This document shows positions 8,099 to 16,268 of a DNA stretch of 64,000 nt, in pieces. The stretch is from an uncultured Eubacteriales bacterium (GTDB taxonomy: Bacteria; Bacillota; Clostridia; Oscillospirales; Acutalibacteraceae). The notes beneath the pieces were generated by a model. The model made no database searches and was not told where the DNA came from. It was given only the letters and a program-made list of their open reading frames with translations. The translations under genes and the position numbers were made by a program. Every line of letters begins with the position of its first letter. Within the stretch, counting starts at the first letter, position 1. The stretch is taken from contig CAKSPR010000003.1 in NCBI GenBank assembly GCA_934486455.1, positions 7,573-71,572 of the forward strand, in the 5' to 3' direction.

Positions 8099-8611
8099 AT
8101 GAAACAAAACAAAAACCAAAACCGCTTCAACGGCAACTCTGCCCCCGCCGACAGCTCCTTTAACCCGACCGACGGCGCAAAGGGCGACTCCGCCGCAGGC
8201 TCTGCCCGCCAAAACGGGACAGCGGCCAAGGAACGCTCCACCAAAAGCAAGGTGGGCAGTATTCTCGACATAACCGTCGACAAAATGCGCGCCCTTGCCG
8301 ACACGGGCCTTGTGGTGGGGGACAAGATAGTTGTTTCCGACGACATTACCTTAATTCCCGTTTCCCGCGTTTCCTGCGGCTTTGCCTCGGGGGGAAGCGA
8401 CCTTCCCACCGAAAAATCCCCCGCAGGTGTTTCCTTCGGCGGAGCGGGCGGAGGCGGACTGACCGTCACTCCCGTCTGCTTTGTGTGCATAAACAGGGGA
8501 GATGTCAGCATACTTAACCTGCCCTCGACAACGCCCATGGGCGCGGCCGAGCGAGCCATAACAATGGCTCCCGAGCTTATTGAAACCATTAAGGACGCCT
8601 TTTCGAAATAG
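8099..8611 (+). CDS. Spore germination protein GerW family (YtfJ)
   Basis: A 170-residue protein of the YtfJ/GerW family. The conserved core starts near residue 56 with ILDITVDKMRALADTGLVVGD and continues with the glycine-rich GGAGGGGLTVTPVCFV block. In Bacillus the homologue is made in the forespore and is needed for normal germination. The first 50 residues are polar and low in complexity. It follows scpB by 109 bases in the same direction, a neighbourhood common in Clostridia. It supports the view that the organism makes endospores; no sporulation promoter was identified for it. Confidence 0.88.
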   Translation: MKQNKNQNRFNGNSAPADSSFNPTDGAKGDSAAGSARQNGTAAKERSTKSKVGSILDITVDKMRALADTGLVVGDKIVVSDDITLIPVSRVSCGFASGGSDLPTEKSPAGVSFGGAGGGGLTVTPVCFVCINRGDVSILNLPSTTPMGAAERAITMAPELIETIKDAFSK

Positions 8612-8792
8612 CGCCCGTCCACCGACCCCGCAGCGGCAGCCCGCTTAAACCGTCGCCCGCCTGCCGGGGTTTCCCTTACGGCCTTTCGCCGACCCCCCGC
8701 CGGCTCGTTTGCCGACCTGCCGACGGTTAAGTGAAGCAGCCCCTGCCGAAGATCGGCCGAAATCCAATCATCCGAAAAAGGAAGAAGAAACT

Positions 8793-10601
8793 TTGAAAGT
8801 TCCACAGCAAAACATCAGAAATTTTTGTATAATTGCCCACATCGACCACGGTAAATCCACCCTGGCCGACCGCATGCTCGAAATAACCGACACGGTGGCT
8901 CTGCGCGACATGGAGGATCAGCTGCTTGACAGCATGGATCTCGAACGGGAGAGAGGCATTACCATAAAGGCGCACGCCGTCACCCTTTACTATAAGGCCG
9001 ACGACGGACAAACCTACGAGCTTAATCTCATCGACACTCCCGGCCATGTCGACTTTAACTATGAGGTGTCCCGTTCCCTTGCCGCCTGCGAAGGGGCGGT
9101 GCTTGTGGTGGACGCCTCCCAGGGAATAGAGGCTCAGACCCTTGCCAACACCTATCTTGCCGCCGACCACGGTCTTGAAATTCTCCCGGTCATCAACAAA
9201 ATTGACCTGCCCGCCGCCGACCCCGACAGGGTTGCGCACGAGATCGAGGACATAATCGGCATCGAAGGCATGTCGGCTCCCCGCATTTCGGCCAAGGCGG
9301 GTATAAACATAAAGGAAGTGCTCGAGCGCATCGTCACCGATTTCCCCGCTCCGAGCGGCGATTCCTCAGCTCCCTTAAAGGCATTGATTTTCGATTCCTA
9401 CTATGACCCCTACAAGGGCGTTATAACATATTTTCGTGTGGTCAGCGGCACCATAAAAAGCGGAATGTCCGTAAAAATGATGGCCACAGGCGCCGAATTC
9501 CAGGTGGTTGAGCTTGGGCGAAAGGGCGCAAGAAGCTTTATGCCCTGCGACGGACTTACGGCAGGCGAGGTCGGCTATTTTACCGCCTCAATAAAAACGG
9601 TCAGCGAGGCCAGAGTGGGCGACACCATAACCGGAGTCGAGCGCCCGGCAGATAAGCCCCTTGAAGGCTATCGCGCCGTCAATCCCGTGGTTTTCTGCGG
9701 CGTTTACCCCGCCGACGGCGCCCAGTATACCGACCTTCGCGAGGCTCTCGAAAAGCTTCAGCTAAACGACGCCTCCCTGCATTTTGAGCCCGAAACCTCG
9801 GCGGCGCTCGGCTTTGGATTCCGCTGCGGATTCCTCGGACTTCTTCACATGGAGATAATTGAGGAACGGCTGGAGAGAGAATACAATCTCGATCTCATCA
9901 CCACCGCCCCCAGCGTTGTTTACAAAATCAATCTCACCGACGGAACCACAATTTCCATCGACAATCCCACCAATTATCCCGATCCCGCAACCATCGAATC
10001 GGCCGAGGAGCCGGTCTGCGACGTGCATATATTCAGCCCCACCGATTATGTCGGCGCGATCATGGATCTTTGCCAGGAACGGCGGGGAATTTTCAGCGAC
10101 ATGCAGTACCCCTCCACCAACCGCGTGGACATTCACTACGAAATGCCCTTAAACGAAATCGTATATGACTTTTTCGACGCCTTAAAATCCCGCACAAAGG
10201 GCTACGCATCCTACGACTACGAGCCGAAATGCTATATGCCCTCCAAGCTCGTCAAGCTCGATGTGCTGTTAAACGGCGAAATAGTCGACGCCCTGTCCTT
10301 TATCGTCCACGCCGACAACGCCTATAAGCGGGCGCGGCGAATTGCCGAAAAGCTTAAGGATAACATTCCCCGCCAGCTTTTCGAGGTGCCTGTTCAGGTG
10401 GCGGTGGGCGGAAAGGTCATCGCCCGAGAGACCATTCGCGCCATGCGAAAGGATGTGCTTGCAAAGTGCTACGGCGGCGACATCACCCGAAAGAAAAAGC
10501 TGCTTGAAAAGCAGAAGGAAGGCAAGAAGCGCATGCGAAGCCTCGGCTCGGTGGAGGTCCCCCAGGAAGCCTTTATGGCCGTCCTCAAGCTGGATGAATA
10601 A
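8793..10601 (+). CDS. lepA: Elongation factor 4 (ribosomal back-translocase GTPase)
   Basis: A 602-residue translation GTPase. G1 is AHIDHGKST (15-23), the G3 block DTPGHVDF is near 80-87, and NKID near 135. The LepA-specific C-terminus with KVIARETIRAMRKDVLAKCYGGD and KKRMR is complete. LepA remodels stalled or mistranslocated ribosomes. The start is TTG 8793 behind AAAAGGAAG, which gives the usual length and the typical start of the family. An in-frame start at 8709 would add 28 atypical residues. A strong terminator follows at 10699. As placed, the gene faces the replication fork expected from the dnaA region. Confidence 0.96.
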   Translation: MKVPQQNIRNFCIIAHIDHGKSTLADRMLEITDTVALRDMEDQLLDSMDLERERGITIKAHAVTLYYKADDGQTYELNLIDTPGHVDFNYEVSRSLAACEGAVLVVDASQGIEAQTLANTYLAADHGLEILPVINKIDLPAADPDRVAHEIEDIIGIEGMSAPRISAKAGINIKEVLERIVTDFPAPSGDSSAPLKALIFDSYYDPYKGVITYFRVVSGTIKSGMSVKMMATGAEFQVVELGRKGARSFMPCDGLTAGEVGYFTASIKTVSEARVGDTITGVERPADKPLEGYRAVNPVVFCGVYPADGAQYTDLREALEKLQLNDASLHFEPETSAALGFGFRCGFLGLLHMEIIEERLEREYNLDLITTAPSVVYKINLTDGTTISIDNPTNYPDPATIESAEEPVCDVHIFSPTDYVGAIMDLCQERRGIFSDMQYPSTNRVDIHYEMPLNEIVYDFFDALKSRTKGYASYDYEPKCYMPSKLVKLDVLLNGEIVDALSFIVHADNAYKRARRIAEKLKDNIPRQLFEVPVQVAVGGKVIARETIRAMRKDVLAKCYGGDITRKKKLLEKQKEGKKRMRSLGSVEVPQEAFMAVLKLDE

Positions 10602-10698
10602 ACTCGGTATGCCCGCCAAATACTTTGCAAAATCCCCCAAGCCCTCACCTCATCGCGGGCAGACTTATTTTCTCTCCGCCCTCATAGATCAAAACATT

Positions 10699-10740
10699 AA
10701 ACCACCGACCTTGACCGCAACCAAGGCCGGTGGTTTTTTA
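10699..10740 (+). terminator. Intrinsic terminator of lepA
   Basis: Stem AACCACCGACCTTG / CAAGGCCGGTGGTT with a short loop, followed by seven T residues. It lies about 100 bases after the lepA stop. Confidence 0.9.
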
Positions 10741-10787
10741 TACAAAAGTCTCAGCCGCACCACAGCGCTCCGTCATGCACAGAGCAA

Positions 10788-10893
10788 AAAGTTTAAACTA
10801 TGTCGTGGCGCTCCTTGTCAGGGGAGCTGGCGCCGTAGGCGACTGAGGGGTAGTAAGGTTTCTTGCAACGAAAAATCTACCGTCAATGCACAC
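10788..10893 (+). repeat. Family-1 structured interspersed repeat, copy C
   Basis: About 106 bp between the terminators of lepA and rsmG. It has GTGGCGCTCC-TTGTCA-GGGGAGC (a paired stem), a second hairpin CGCC-GTA-GGCG, then CTGAGGGGTAGTAAGGTTT and CTACCGTCAATGCACA. The outer blocks nearly equal copy B while both stems have changed with pairing kept. Confidence 0.82.
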
Positions 10894-10894
10894 C

Positions 10895-10935
10895 GAAAAA
10901 CCCGCCGACCTTCAATTCCGAAGGTCGGCGGGTTT
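10895..10935 (-). terminator. Intrinsic terminator of rsmG
   Basis: Perfect 12-bp stem CCCGCCGACCTT / AAGGTCGGCGGG with an eight-base loop, followed on the minus strand by a T-run (complement of GAAAAA). It lies 30 bases past the rsmG stop. Confidence 0.9.
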
Positions 10936-10964
10936 CATGTTATTCAAACAATTTAGCTGTTCTT

Positions 10965-11678
10965 TCAAAGAGGTGCTTTTTTTATCTTTCCCGACTGGCG
11001 GGGATATTTTGCGGGGGTGGGGGAGATTTTTTCGATAACAACCACCTGTCGGGTGTTTTGATCCAAGGAAAATTCCTTTATGTCAAAAATTTTTCCGCCG
11101 AGAAGCTTTACCGCGTTTTCAGCCTGCTTTGCCTCGTCTCTTCCCGTGGGGCCTTTCATGGCCAAAAAGCTTCCGCCCTTTTTTACCAAGGGCAGGCAGT
11201 ATTCGCAAAGCACATTAAGCCCCGCAACCGCTCTGGCGGAGGCATAATCGAATTTTTCACGAAACTTGACCGCTCGTCCCAGCTCCTCGGCGCGGCCGTG
11301 TACCGTTTCAAAATTAAGGCCAAGCTCGCTTTTCACCGTTTCGAGAAAGGTCAGCCGCTTGTTTAAGCTGTCGATAAGGGTAAAATGCATGTCCGGCCGC
11401 ATTACGGCAAGGGGAACCGACGGAAATCCCGCGCCCGTGCCCACATCGGCAAAGCTTGCCCCCTCCTTAAAATCCGCCGTGCGAAGCAGCGTCAGGCTGT
11501 CGGCAAAATGAAGCAGGGCAATGCCCTCGGGAGAGGTTATTGCGGTCAAATTCATCTTCTCGTTCCACTCGCACAAAAGACGGGCATAGATCTCAAACAT
11601 TTCGAGCTGTCGGCCGTCTATTTCTATGCCGAGTTTTTCGGCCGACGACAAAAGCACAGGGCTGTCCATAAAATCCAT
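10965..11678 (-). CDS. rsmG: 16S rRNA (guanine-N7)-methyltransferase RsmG
   Basis: A 237-residue class I SAM-dependent methyltransferase that modifies G527 of 16S rRNA. Conserved blocks are NLTAITSPEGIALLHFADSL, the SAM loop DVGTGAGFPSVPLA (78-91) and ARAVAGLNVLCEYCLPLVKKGG. The start ATG follows GAGGAG by five bases; that site lies in the last codons of the upstream gene (stop at 11680), so the two are coupled. In many Firmicutes rsmG sits with mnmE-mnmG beside parAB; here it is about 15 kb away, behind a membrane-bound XRE regulator. Confidence 0.95.
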   Translation of the reverse strand: MDFMDSPVLLSSAEKLGIEIDGRQLEMFEIYARLLCEWNEKMNLTAITSPEGIALLHFADSLTLLRTADFKEGASFADVGTGAGFPSVPLAVMRPDMHFTLIDSLNKRLTFLETVKSELGLNFETVHGRAEELGRAVKFREKFDYASARAVAGLNVLCEYCLPLVKKGGSFLAMKGPTGRDEAKQAENAVKLLGGKIFDIKEFSLDQNTRQVVVIEKISPTPAKYPRQSGKIKKAPL

Positions 11679-11679
11679 A

Positions 11680-12576
11680 TTATCTCCTCGGCTTTTTTCT
11701 CATGTTGTTTCGAAGACTCTGCTCCTGCTTTGCCCTTTCAATATCCTTTTTTATCGAACGGACAATGAAAAACACCGACACGGCGGCCAGGGGCGCGCAA
11801 ACCGCAAGCAGAATGTTGAAGGTTCTTTTTTTATGATCCTTTACCCGCGCCGTCTCCGAGTCAACGGTATATTCGAGGGAGCTGAAAATATAATCGGCCG
11901 AATCGGCGGCGTTTTTTGAAAGCTCGGCCGATTGCTCGATGAAAACGAGGGTGTATACCTTGCCGTTCATGACCGTTATGTACATAATGCGGTTGTCGGC
12001 GTTGTCGACGGTGCCTATGCTGTCCGTGCTTTGGCCATCCGTAATTTGGCTGTCCGTGCTTTGAACGGTGCTTGCGGCGGGTGTGCTGTAAACGGTGCTG
12101 TCCTCACCCGAGCTGCCCGTGTCTTCGGCATCCTTTCCCTTTAAAAAGGTCAAACGGTAAAAAAGCGCCGCACCCTTTCTTATTTCCTTTACCTCCGATG
12201 CGCGGCTTTTTATACTGCCGATAAGAGCCTGCTCGGCCGTTTGCTCGTCGGAAAAATCCGCCAAATCGACTATTGCTCTTGAAATGTCGGTCTCGCCTGC
12301 CGTCATAAAAGCCGTCCAGCCCATTTGAGGAGCGACGGCGTAAAAAAGATAATCCTTTGAAAGCTTTGCCTCAAGCTCGGAAAGATTTTCCGAAAGCTCG
12401 GCGGCGCGGTCGGCTTTACTCTCGATATTGTCCTTTGTGAAAACCGTAAAAACATCGGAAAAATGCGCCGTTATACCGTCGACCGTGACGACCGTTTCGG
12501 CAATAGCCGACAGGGCAAGCACCGCCGAAAGGCAAATGGCAAATATGGCACAAAAAAGCTTTTTCATCTCTGTCAA
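11680..12576 (-). CDS. Secreted/membrane-anchored protein of unknown function
   Basis: About 298 residues with an N-terminal signal peptide (FCAIFAICLSAVLALSAIA), an extracytoplasmic domain of roughly 220 residues, one membrane segment near the C-terminus (NILLAVCAPLAAVSVFFIV) and a basic cytoplasmic tail. A low-complexity Ser/Thr/Asp insert with repeated STDSQ/QSTDS units interrupts the domain. The start is taken as TTG 12576 with GGAGG five bases upstream; ATG 12567 is the alternative. The layout and the pattern NGxxYxLxF...A..IF matches the lipoprotein at 16269-17030, so the two may be distant paralogues. The gene lies in an operon after the XRE regulator and before rsmG. Confidence 0.7.
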   Translation of the reverse strand: MTEMKKLFCAIFAICLSAVLALSAIAETVVTVDGITAHFSDVFTVFTKDNIESKADRAAELSENLSELEAKLSKDYLFYAVAPQMGWTAFMTAGETDISRAIVDLADFSDEQTAEQALIGSIKSRASEVKEIRKGAALFYRLTFLKGKDAEDTGSSGEDSTVYSTPAASTVQSTDSQITDGQSTDSIGTVDNADNRIMYITVMNGKVYTLVFIEQSAELSKNAADSADYIFSSLEYTVDSETARVKDHKKRTFNILLAVCAPLAAVSVFFIVRSIKKDIERAKQEQSLRNNMRKKPRR

Positions 12577-12590
12577 CGGCTCCTCCAACG

Positions 12591-13184
12591 CTATTTCCCG
12601 GTTTTCCGACGGTCCGACACAAGCCAAAACCACAGAAAAACCAATATCTGAAACACCGCCGCCACGGCATATATAAGGTAGATGTTCGGTATGCTGAGGG
12701 TGATGTCCACGCAGGCGGCAAGAGTCCAGATTATGCCGCTGATAGAAAGGATGCGATATAGGGTTTTCCACCACAGGCAGCTGAAAACGGTGGTAACAAT
12801 AAAGCTGACGGGACATCCGTATATAAAAACAAGCCATTTTCTCGACAGGTCGGGAGCGGCCACCGCCAGCACAAAATAAATAAACGTCACCGTAAGCCAA
12901 ACAAGCCCCACCGAAAGAGCAGGGACAAGGGTGTGTTTTTTGGTCAGCTTAATGGGCTTTTTGGGGGATTCGGAGGATATAAAATCGTCCACCGATATTC
13001 CGAAAAGCTCGGCCATATTGCTGAGCACGGTTATGTCGGGCAGTCCGTCGCCTCTCTCCCATTTTGAAACCGATTTGTCCGAATAGTTTAGTTTTTCGGC
13101 AAGCTCCAGTTGGGTCAGGCCGACCGCCTTTCTGTAAAAAGTGATTTTTTGAGAGATATTTTTTCTTAATGTTTCTTCGTTCAT
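12591..13184 (-). CDS. XRE-family transcriptional regulator with membrane domain
   Basis: About 197 residues. An N-terminal helix-turn-helix (about 6-62; LTQLELAEKLNYSDKSVSKWERG) is of the Cro/CI type, and the C-terminal half has four hydrophobic segments, so it is a membrane-tethered DNA-binding protein. The likely ATG at 13184 lies six bases after a perfect TATAAT box on the minus strand and has no ribosome binding site, which suggests a leaderless transcript; an upstream start at 13202 would lie upstream of the -10 box. It is followed 14 bases later by the secreted protein gene, a possible partner or target. Target genes are unknown. Confidence 0.85.
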   Translation of the reverse strand: MNEETLRKNISQKITFYRKAVGLTQLELAEKLNYSDKSVSKWERGDGLPDITVLSNMAELFGISVDDFISSESPKKPIKLTKKHTLVPALSVGLVWLTVTFIYFVLAVAAPDLSRKWLVFIYGCPVSFIVTTVFSCLWWKTLYRILSISGIIWTLAACVDITLSIPNIYLIYAVAAVFQILVFLWFWLVSDRRKTGK

Positions 13185-13190
13185 ATGTTT

Positions 13191-13219
13191 ATTATAAACC
13201 ATTGCTCTGTAAAAATCAA
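13191..13219 (-). promoter_or_regulatory. Promoter of the XRE regulator operon (leaderless)
   Basis: On the minus strand TTGATT, a 17-base spacer and TATAAT. The -10 box ends six bases before the ATG of the regulator, so transcription would start at or next to the A of the start codon. Confidence 0.75.
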
Positions 13220-13250
13220 CCCCCCTAAAACCCCCGTTTTTATGCGGTTT

Positions 13251-13287
13251 TCTACCGTGGGTAGAGGGAATTTTTTAAAACTCTACC
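13251..13287. promoter_or_regulatory. Candidate operator with three TCTACC/GGTAGA half-sites
   Basis: TCTACC at 13251, GGTAGA at 13260 and CTCTACC at 13281 form two overlapping inverted repeats about 30-70 bases upstream of the regulator promoter and before the divergent gene at 13470. It could bind the XRE protein; this is untested. Confidence 0.4.
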
Positions 13288-13469
13288 GCGCAAAAATCTT
13301 TCGTAGGAGAAATTAACGCGCCGATAGGGTGACAAACGGACAGTCACAAGATAGAATAATGGCAGACAGGGCGGGAGGGAAAACCGTTCCCCGCCGCACA
13401 GATAAATTGTTTTGAAGTTTGCAAAAATATATTTAAAAAATTCATTATTCGTTTTGGGAGGTTTTCAGT

Positions 13470-14141
13470 ATGCCGGAGAAAACAAATATTCAAATTGTCG
13501 AAAAGGGCGATAACAAAACAAAAGAGACCCAAACTTCCGACCGCAAAATCACCAAAGAGGCCGTAATCGCAAAAATCGTGCGGGTCATCACGGTCGCTCC
13601 CTTTATGGCCGCCTTTATGCTTACGGTCATATGGTTTGCCCGTCCCGATTCCTATTTGGGACTTGGCCACTATCTTTACGCCCTGGGCGCCCTGACCGTT
13701 TTCCCCCTGCTCTCCTATCCCGTTTCGGTCATAATTCCCTCTGTTCGCAAAAAGGGCAGGGACGGACAGCGAAGCCTGGCCATCGCCTTTTCGGTCGTGG
13801 GATATGTCGCCGGTATTCTCGGCTCGGTATTTTTCGGCGCCGGAAGGATCGAGCTTCTCATATTCATGACCTATCTGCTCTCGGGGATTTCCATCGCTCT
13901 TGCCTCCTTTGTATTCGGCGTAAAGGCCAGCGGACACGCCTGCGGTGTGTCGGGACCCATTGCCATGATGATATATGTGCTCGGCCTTCCCTACATTGCC
14001 CTTTACGGACTGCTCGGCGCGGTGGTTTGGGCTTCTCTTAAAATCAAACGCCATACTCCCGTCCAGCTTCTTCTCGGAAGCATAATCCCGGTTGCGGCGA
14101 TGTTTATTTCCATTCGCATAATAGGGGTGTGGCCGTTTTAA
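13470..14141 (+). CDS. PAP2-like polytopic membrane protein
   Basis: A 223-residue protein with a charged N-terminus of about 30 residues and six or so hydrophobic segments. The stretch KASGHACGVSGP (about 152-163) resembles the SGH motif of the PAP2 phosphatidate phosphatase superfamily, and GRDGQRS with ARPDS occupies places like the other two motifs, but the canonical KXXXXXXRP and SRXXXXXHXXXD motifs are incomplete. A lipid phosphatase or an inactive relative is therefore possible, not certain. The start follows GGGAGGTTTTCAGT. It is divergent from the XRE regulator and ends in a terminator. Confidence 0.65.
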   Translation: MPEKTNIQIVEKGDNKTKETQTSDRKITKEAVIAKIVRVITVAPFMAAFMLTVIWFARPDSYLGLGHYLYALGALTVFPLLSYPVSVIIPSVRKKGRDGQRSLAIAFSVVGYVAGILGSVFFGAGRIELLIFMTYLLSGISIALASFVFGVKASGHACGVSGPIAMMIYVLGLPYIALYGLLGAVVWASLKIKRHTPVQLLLGSIIPVAAMFISIRIIGVWPF

Positions 14142-14215
14142 CAGGCTTTTTGCCGTTTCGGAAATTGCGGTTTTAAGGCGTTTTCTCGGAGGGCATTTCT
14201 TTTCATATGTTTTTT

Positions 14216-14247
14216 GCGGCGGTCGGAATTTTTCGGCCGCCGATTTT
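14216..14247 (+). terminator. Intrinsic terminator
   Basis: Stem GGCGGTCGGAA / TTTCGGCCGCC followed by GATTTTT, about 75 bases after the PAP2-like gene. The remainder of the 400-bp gap to the next gene holds only the promoter at 14365. Confidence 0.7.
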
Positions 14248-14364
14248 TGCCGTTTTTTCGGGCTGCGGCTTTACACGGTCTGCCCGTCATTTTCTCCAAA
14301 GACGGCCTTTTTTTGTGCAATTGTATAAATGTTTCGGTCAACCGCTTTTAAAGGCTTTTAGCCC

Positions 14365-14393
14365 TTGAAAAATTTACAGTTTATATGTATAAT
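14365..14393 (+). promoter_or_regulatory. Promoter of the diguanylate cyclase gene
   Basis: TTGAAA, a 17-base spacer and TATAAT at 14388-14393, about 150 bases upstream of the start codon. The leader shows no riboswitch that I recognise. Confidence 0.75.
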
Positions 14394-14542
14394 GAAAGAT
14401 AACATAGCTTTATTTGTGCCGCCGTTTTTTGTTTCCCCGGCATTCGGAACGATCGGCCTTTCGGGACTTCGTGTAAATCGGTGCTCGGCGGGTGAAAATC
14501 GGCAAATTCCCCTTTGCAAAAAAAATATATAAGGTGAAAATA

Positions 14543-15973
14543 ATGAATACGGTAAAAAAGCTGCTCCCCATAATCTGCATAACCTGCATTATGTTATCCC
14601 TGACCGTTGGGTTATACTACAGAATTATTTCCTATGAAAAACAGCGATGCTTTGATAGACTTGAGGAATATGTCTCCACCTTTAACAATGAAATAACCGT
14701 GAAATTCGACGATGAAATAGAAAAGCTCCGCGCCATCGGCGAGCTGCTTTCGGTCGACAACAATCTCGACCTCCGCCAGATGGTTTCTCTGCACATCGAC
14801 AAGCTTAAAGACTCCTCCTTTTATTCCCGCATAGATGTGCTTTTCCAGGACGGCTCGTTTGTAACAAACGGAAGTATCCTTGCCGGCAGCGCCACCTCGG
14901 ATGATTATGAGAAGCTTTTTGAAAAGGGAGAGCACATATCCCACCGCGTGACCGATTTTGTTTCGGGAAAGGAATGTCTTTACTATTTCATTCCCATAAG
15001 CGACCAAAGCGGCATGTCGGCCGTGCTTGTCGGCGTTATCGATGTACAGGGACTGGGCGATCTTTTCGTTTCCCGTATTTATAGGAATGAATCCTTCTAC
15101 TGCGTCGTCGACAGCTACGACGGCAACTATATTATGGACAGCTGGCACGGCGAGCTCGGCAATGCCTACGAGACCGAGGATCGGCAGCGCGCCCGAGGCT
15201 ATGAAAACATCGACCTTAAAGAGGAAACAAAAAATCTTAAAACCGGCGTTATCGCCTTTAAATCGAAAACCAACGGCAAAACCATATATATGCATTACAC
15301 GCCCCTTGGCATTTACGACTGGCAAATGATGCTTTTCGTTCAGGACGATGTTATCTTTAAAACCTTCAACTATGTGAAGACTCTGCTTTTAGTCGCGGCG
15401 GGAATCGAGATTGCCGCAATGCTCATTTACTTCCTTTGGACTTTGCGGGCGTTTTACGTTCTTGAACAGCGAAACGCCGAAATTGCGATGCAGCGAGAGC
15501 AGCTAAAGCAGCTTAGCTACCGGGATCTGCTGACCTCGATGTTTAACCGCAACAAATACATAGAAACGATCAACCGCCTTTCGGAGCCGAGCCTTGAAAA
15601 TATCGGTGCGATTTATGTTGATATGAATGGGCTCAAGCGCATAAACGATCTTAAATCCCACACCGAGGGAGACAGATACATCTGCACGGCGGCCGACATC
15701 ATAAAGGGGCTGTTTCCCGATCAAAGCTACCGCATAGGCGGAGATGAGTTTGTGGTGTTGGCTCAATCCATAGAGAAGGACAGCTTTGATAAAAAGGTGG
15801 AAAGCCTTAAAGAGCAGGCGTCTCGGGAGGAAGTAAGCGTCTCGGTGGGCGCGGCTTTCGAGCAAAAATGCGACAACCTTGAACAGCTCCTCCGCACGGC
15901 CGAGCAGAGGATGTATGAAAACAAGCAGGAATATTATGCCGAGGTTAACGGGAAGGGCAGCGCTCGGCTATAA
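14543..15973 (+). CDS. Membrane sensor diguanylate cyclase (GGDEF)
   Basis: A 476-residue protein predicted to make cyclic di-GMP. A membrane segment near 7-27 and a second near 283-305 (LLVAAGIEIAAMLIYFLWTL) enclose an extracellular sensor of about 250 residues with a Cache-like look. The cytoplasmic GGDEF domain begins at YRDLLTSMFNRNK, has MNGLKRINDLKSHTEGD, and an intact active site GGDEF (399-403). The inhibitory I-site upstream is degenerate (LFPD where RXXD is expected). ATG 14543 is chosen because AAGGTG precedes it; a GTG at 14492 is the alternative. No EAL domain is attached. Confidence 0.9.
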   Translation: MNTVKKLLPIICITCIMLSLTVGLYYRIISYEKQRCFDRLEEYVSTFNNEITVKFDDEIEKLRAIGELLSVDNNLDLRQMVSLHIDKLKDSSFYSRIDVLFQDGSFVTNGSILAGSATSDDYEKLFEKGEHISHRVTDFVSGKECLYYFIPISDQSGMSAVLVGVIDVQGLGDLFVSRIYRNESFYCVVDSYDGNYIMDSWHGELGNAYETEDRQRARGYENIDLKEETKNLKTGVIAFKSKTNGKTIYMHYTPLGIYDWQMMLFVQDDVIFKTFNYVKTLLLVAAGIEIAAMLIYFLWTLRAFYVLEQRNAEIAMQREQLKQLSYRDLLTSMFNRNKYIETINRLSEPSLENIGAIYVDMNGLKRINDLKSHTEGDRYICTAADIIKGLFPDQSYRIGGDEFVVLAQSIEKDSFDKKVESLKEQASREEVSVSVGAAFEQKCDNLEQLLRTAEQRMYENKQEYYAEVNGKGSARL

Positions 15974-16009
15974 TGTTTTTCAGCCGCGCGTGTTGACGGC
16001 GGCTTTATG

Positions 16010-16172
16010 GGGCGGACGGGCGCTGAGGCCGTCTCGGCTCTGCCGAGACGGGAGAGCGCAGTACTTTACTGACCTTCCGAAAACGGAACGCTGCCCGTTT
16101 CCTCCCTGTATCGGTTTTGCAGTGCGGCCGCTCTCCGGTCAGCCCGGGCTGACGGCCTCGGCGCGTAGGCTT
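16010..16172. repeat. Family-2 nested palindromic element, copy 1
   Basis: An inverted repeat of about 160 bp whose arms each hold a smaller hairpin. The left arm reads GCGCTGAGGCCG, hairpin TCTCGGC-TCT-GCCGAGA, CGGGAGAGCGC; the right arm is its complement with a different inner hairpin (GTCAGCCCGGGCTGAC). Related copies are at 46594 and 59903. It fills most of the 295-bp gap between the diguanylate cyclase and lipoprotein genes. Confidence 0.8.
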
Positions 16173-16268
16173 GGTTAAAGCTCTTCGCTTTGTGCGTTGA
16201 CAAAGGCCCTATACACAATCCGTCCGAAATCAGGAAAACCTTTTAAAACTTGAAAGGAACTTTAAAAT

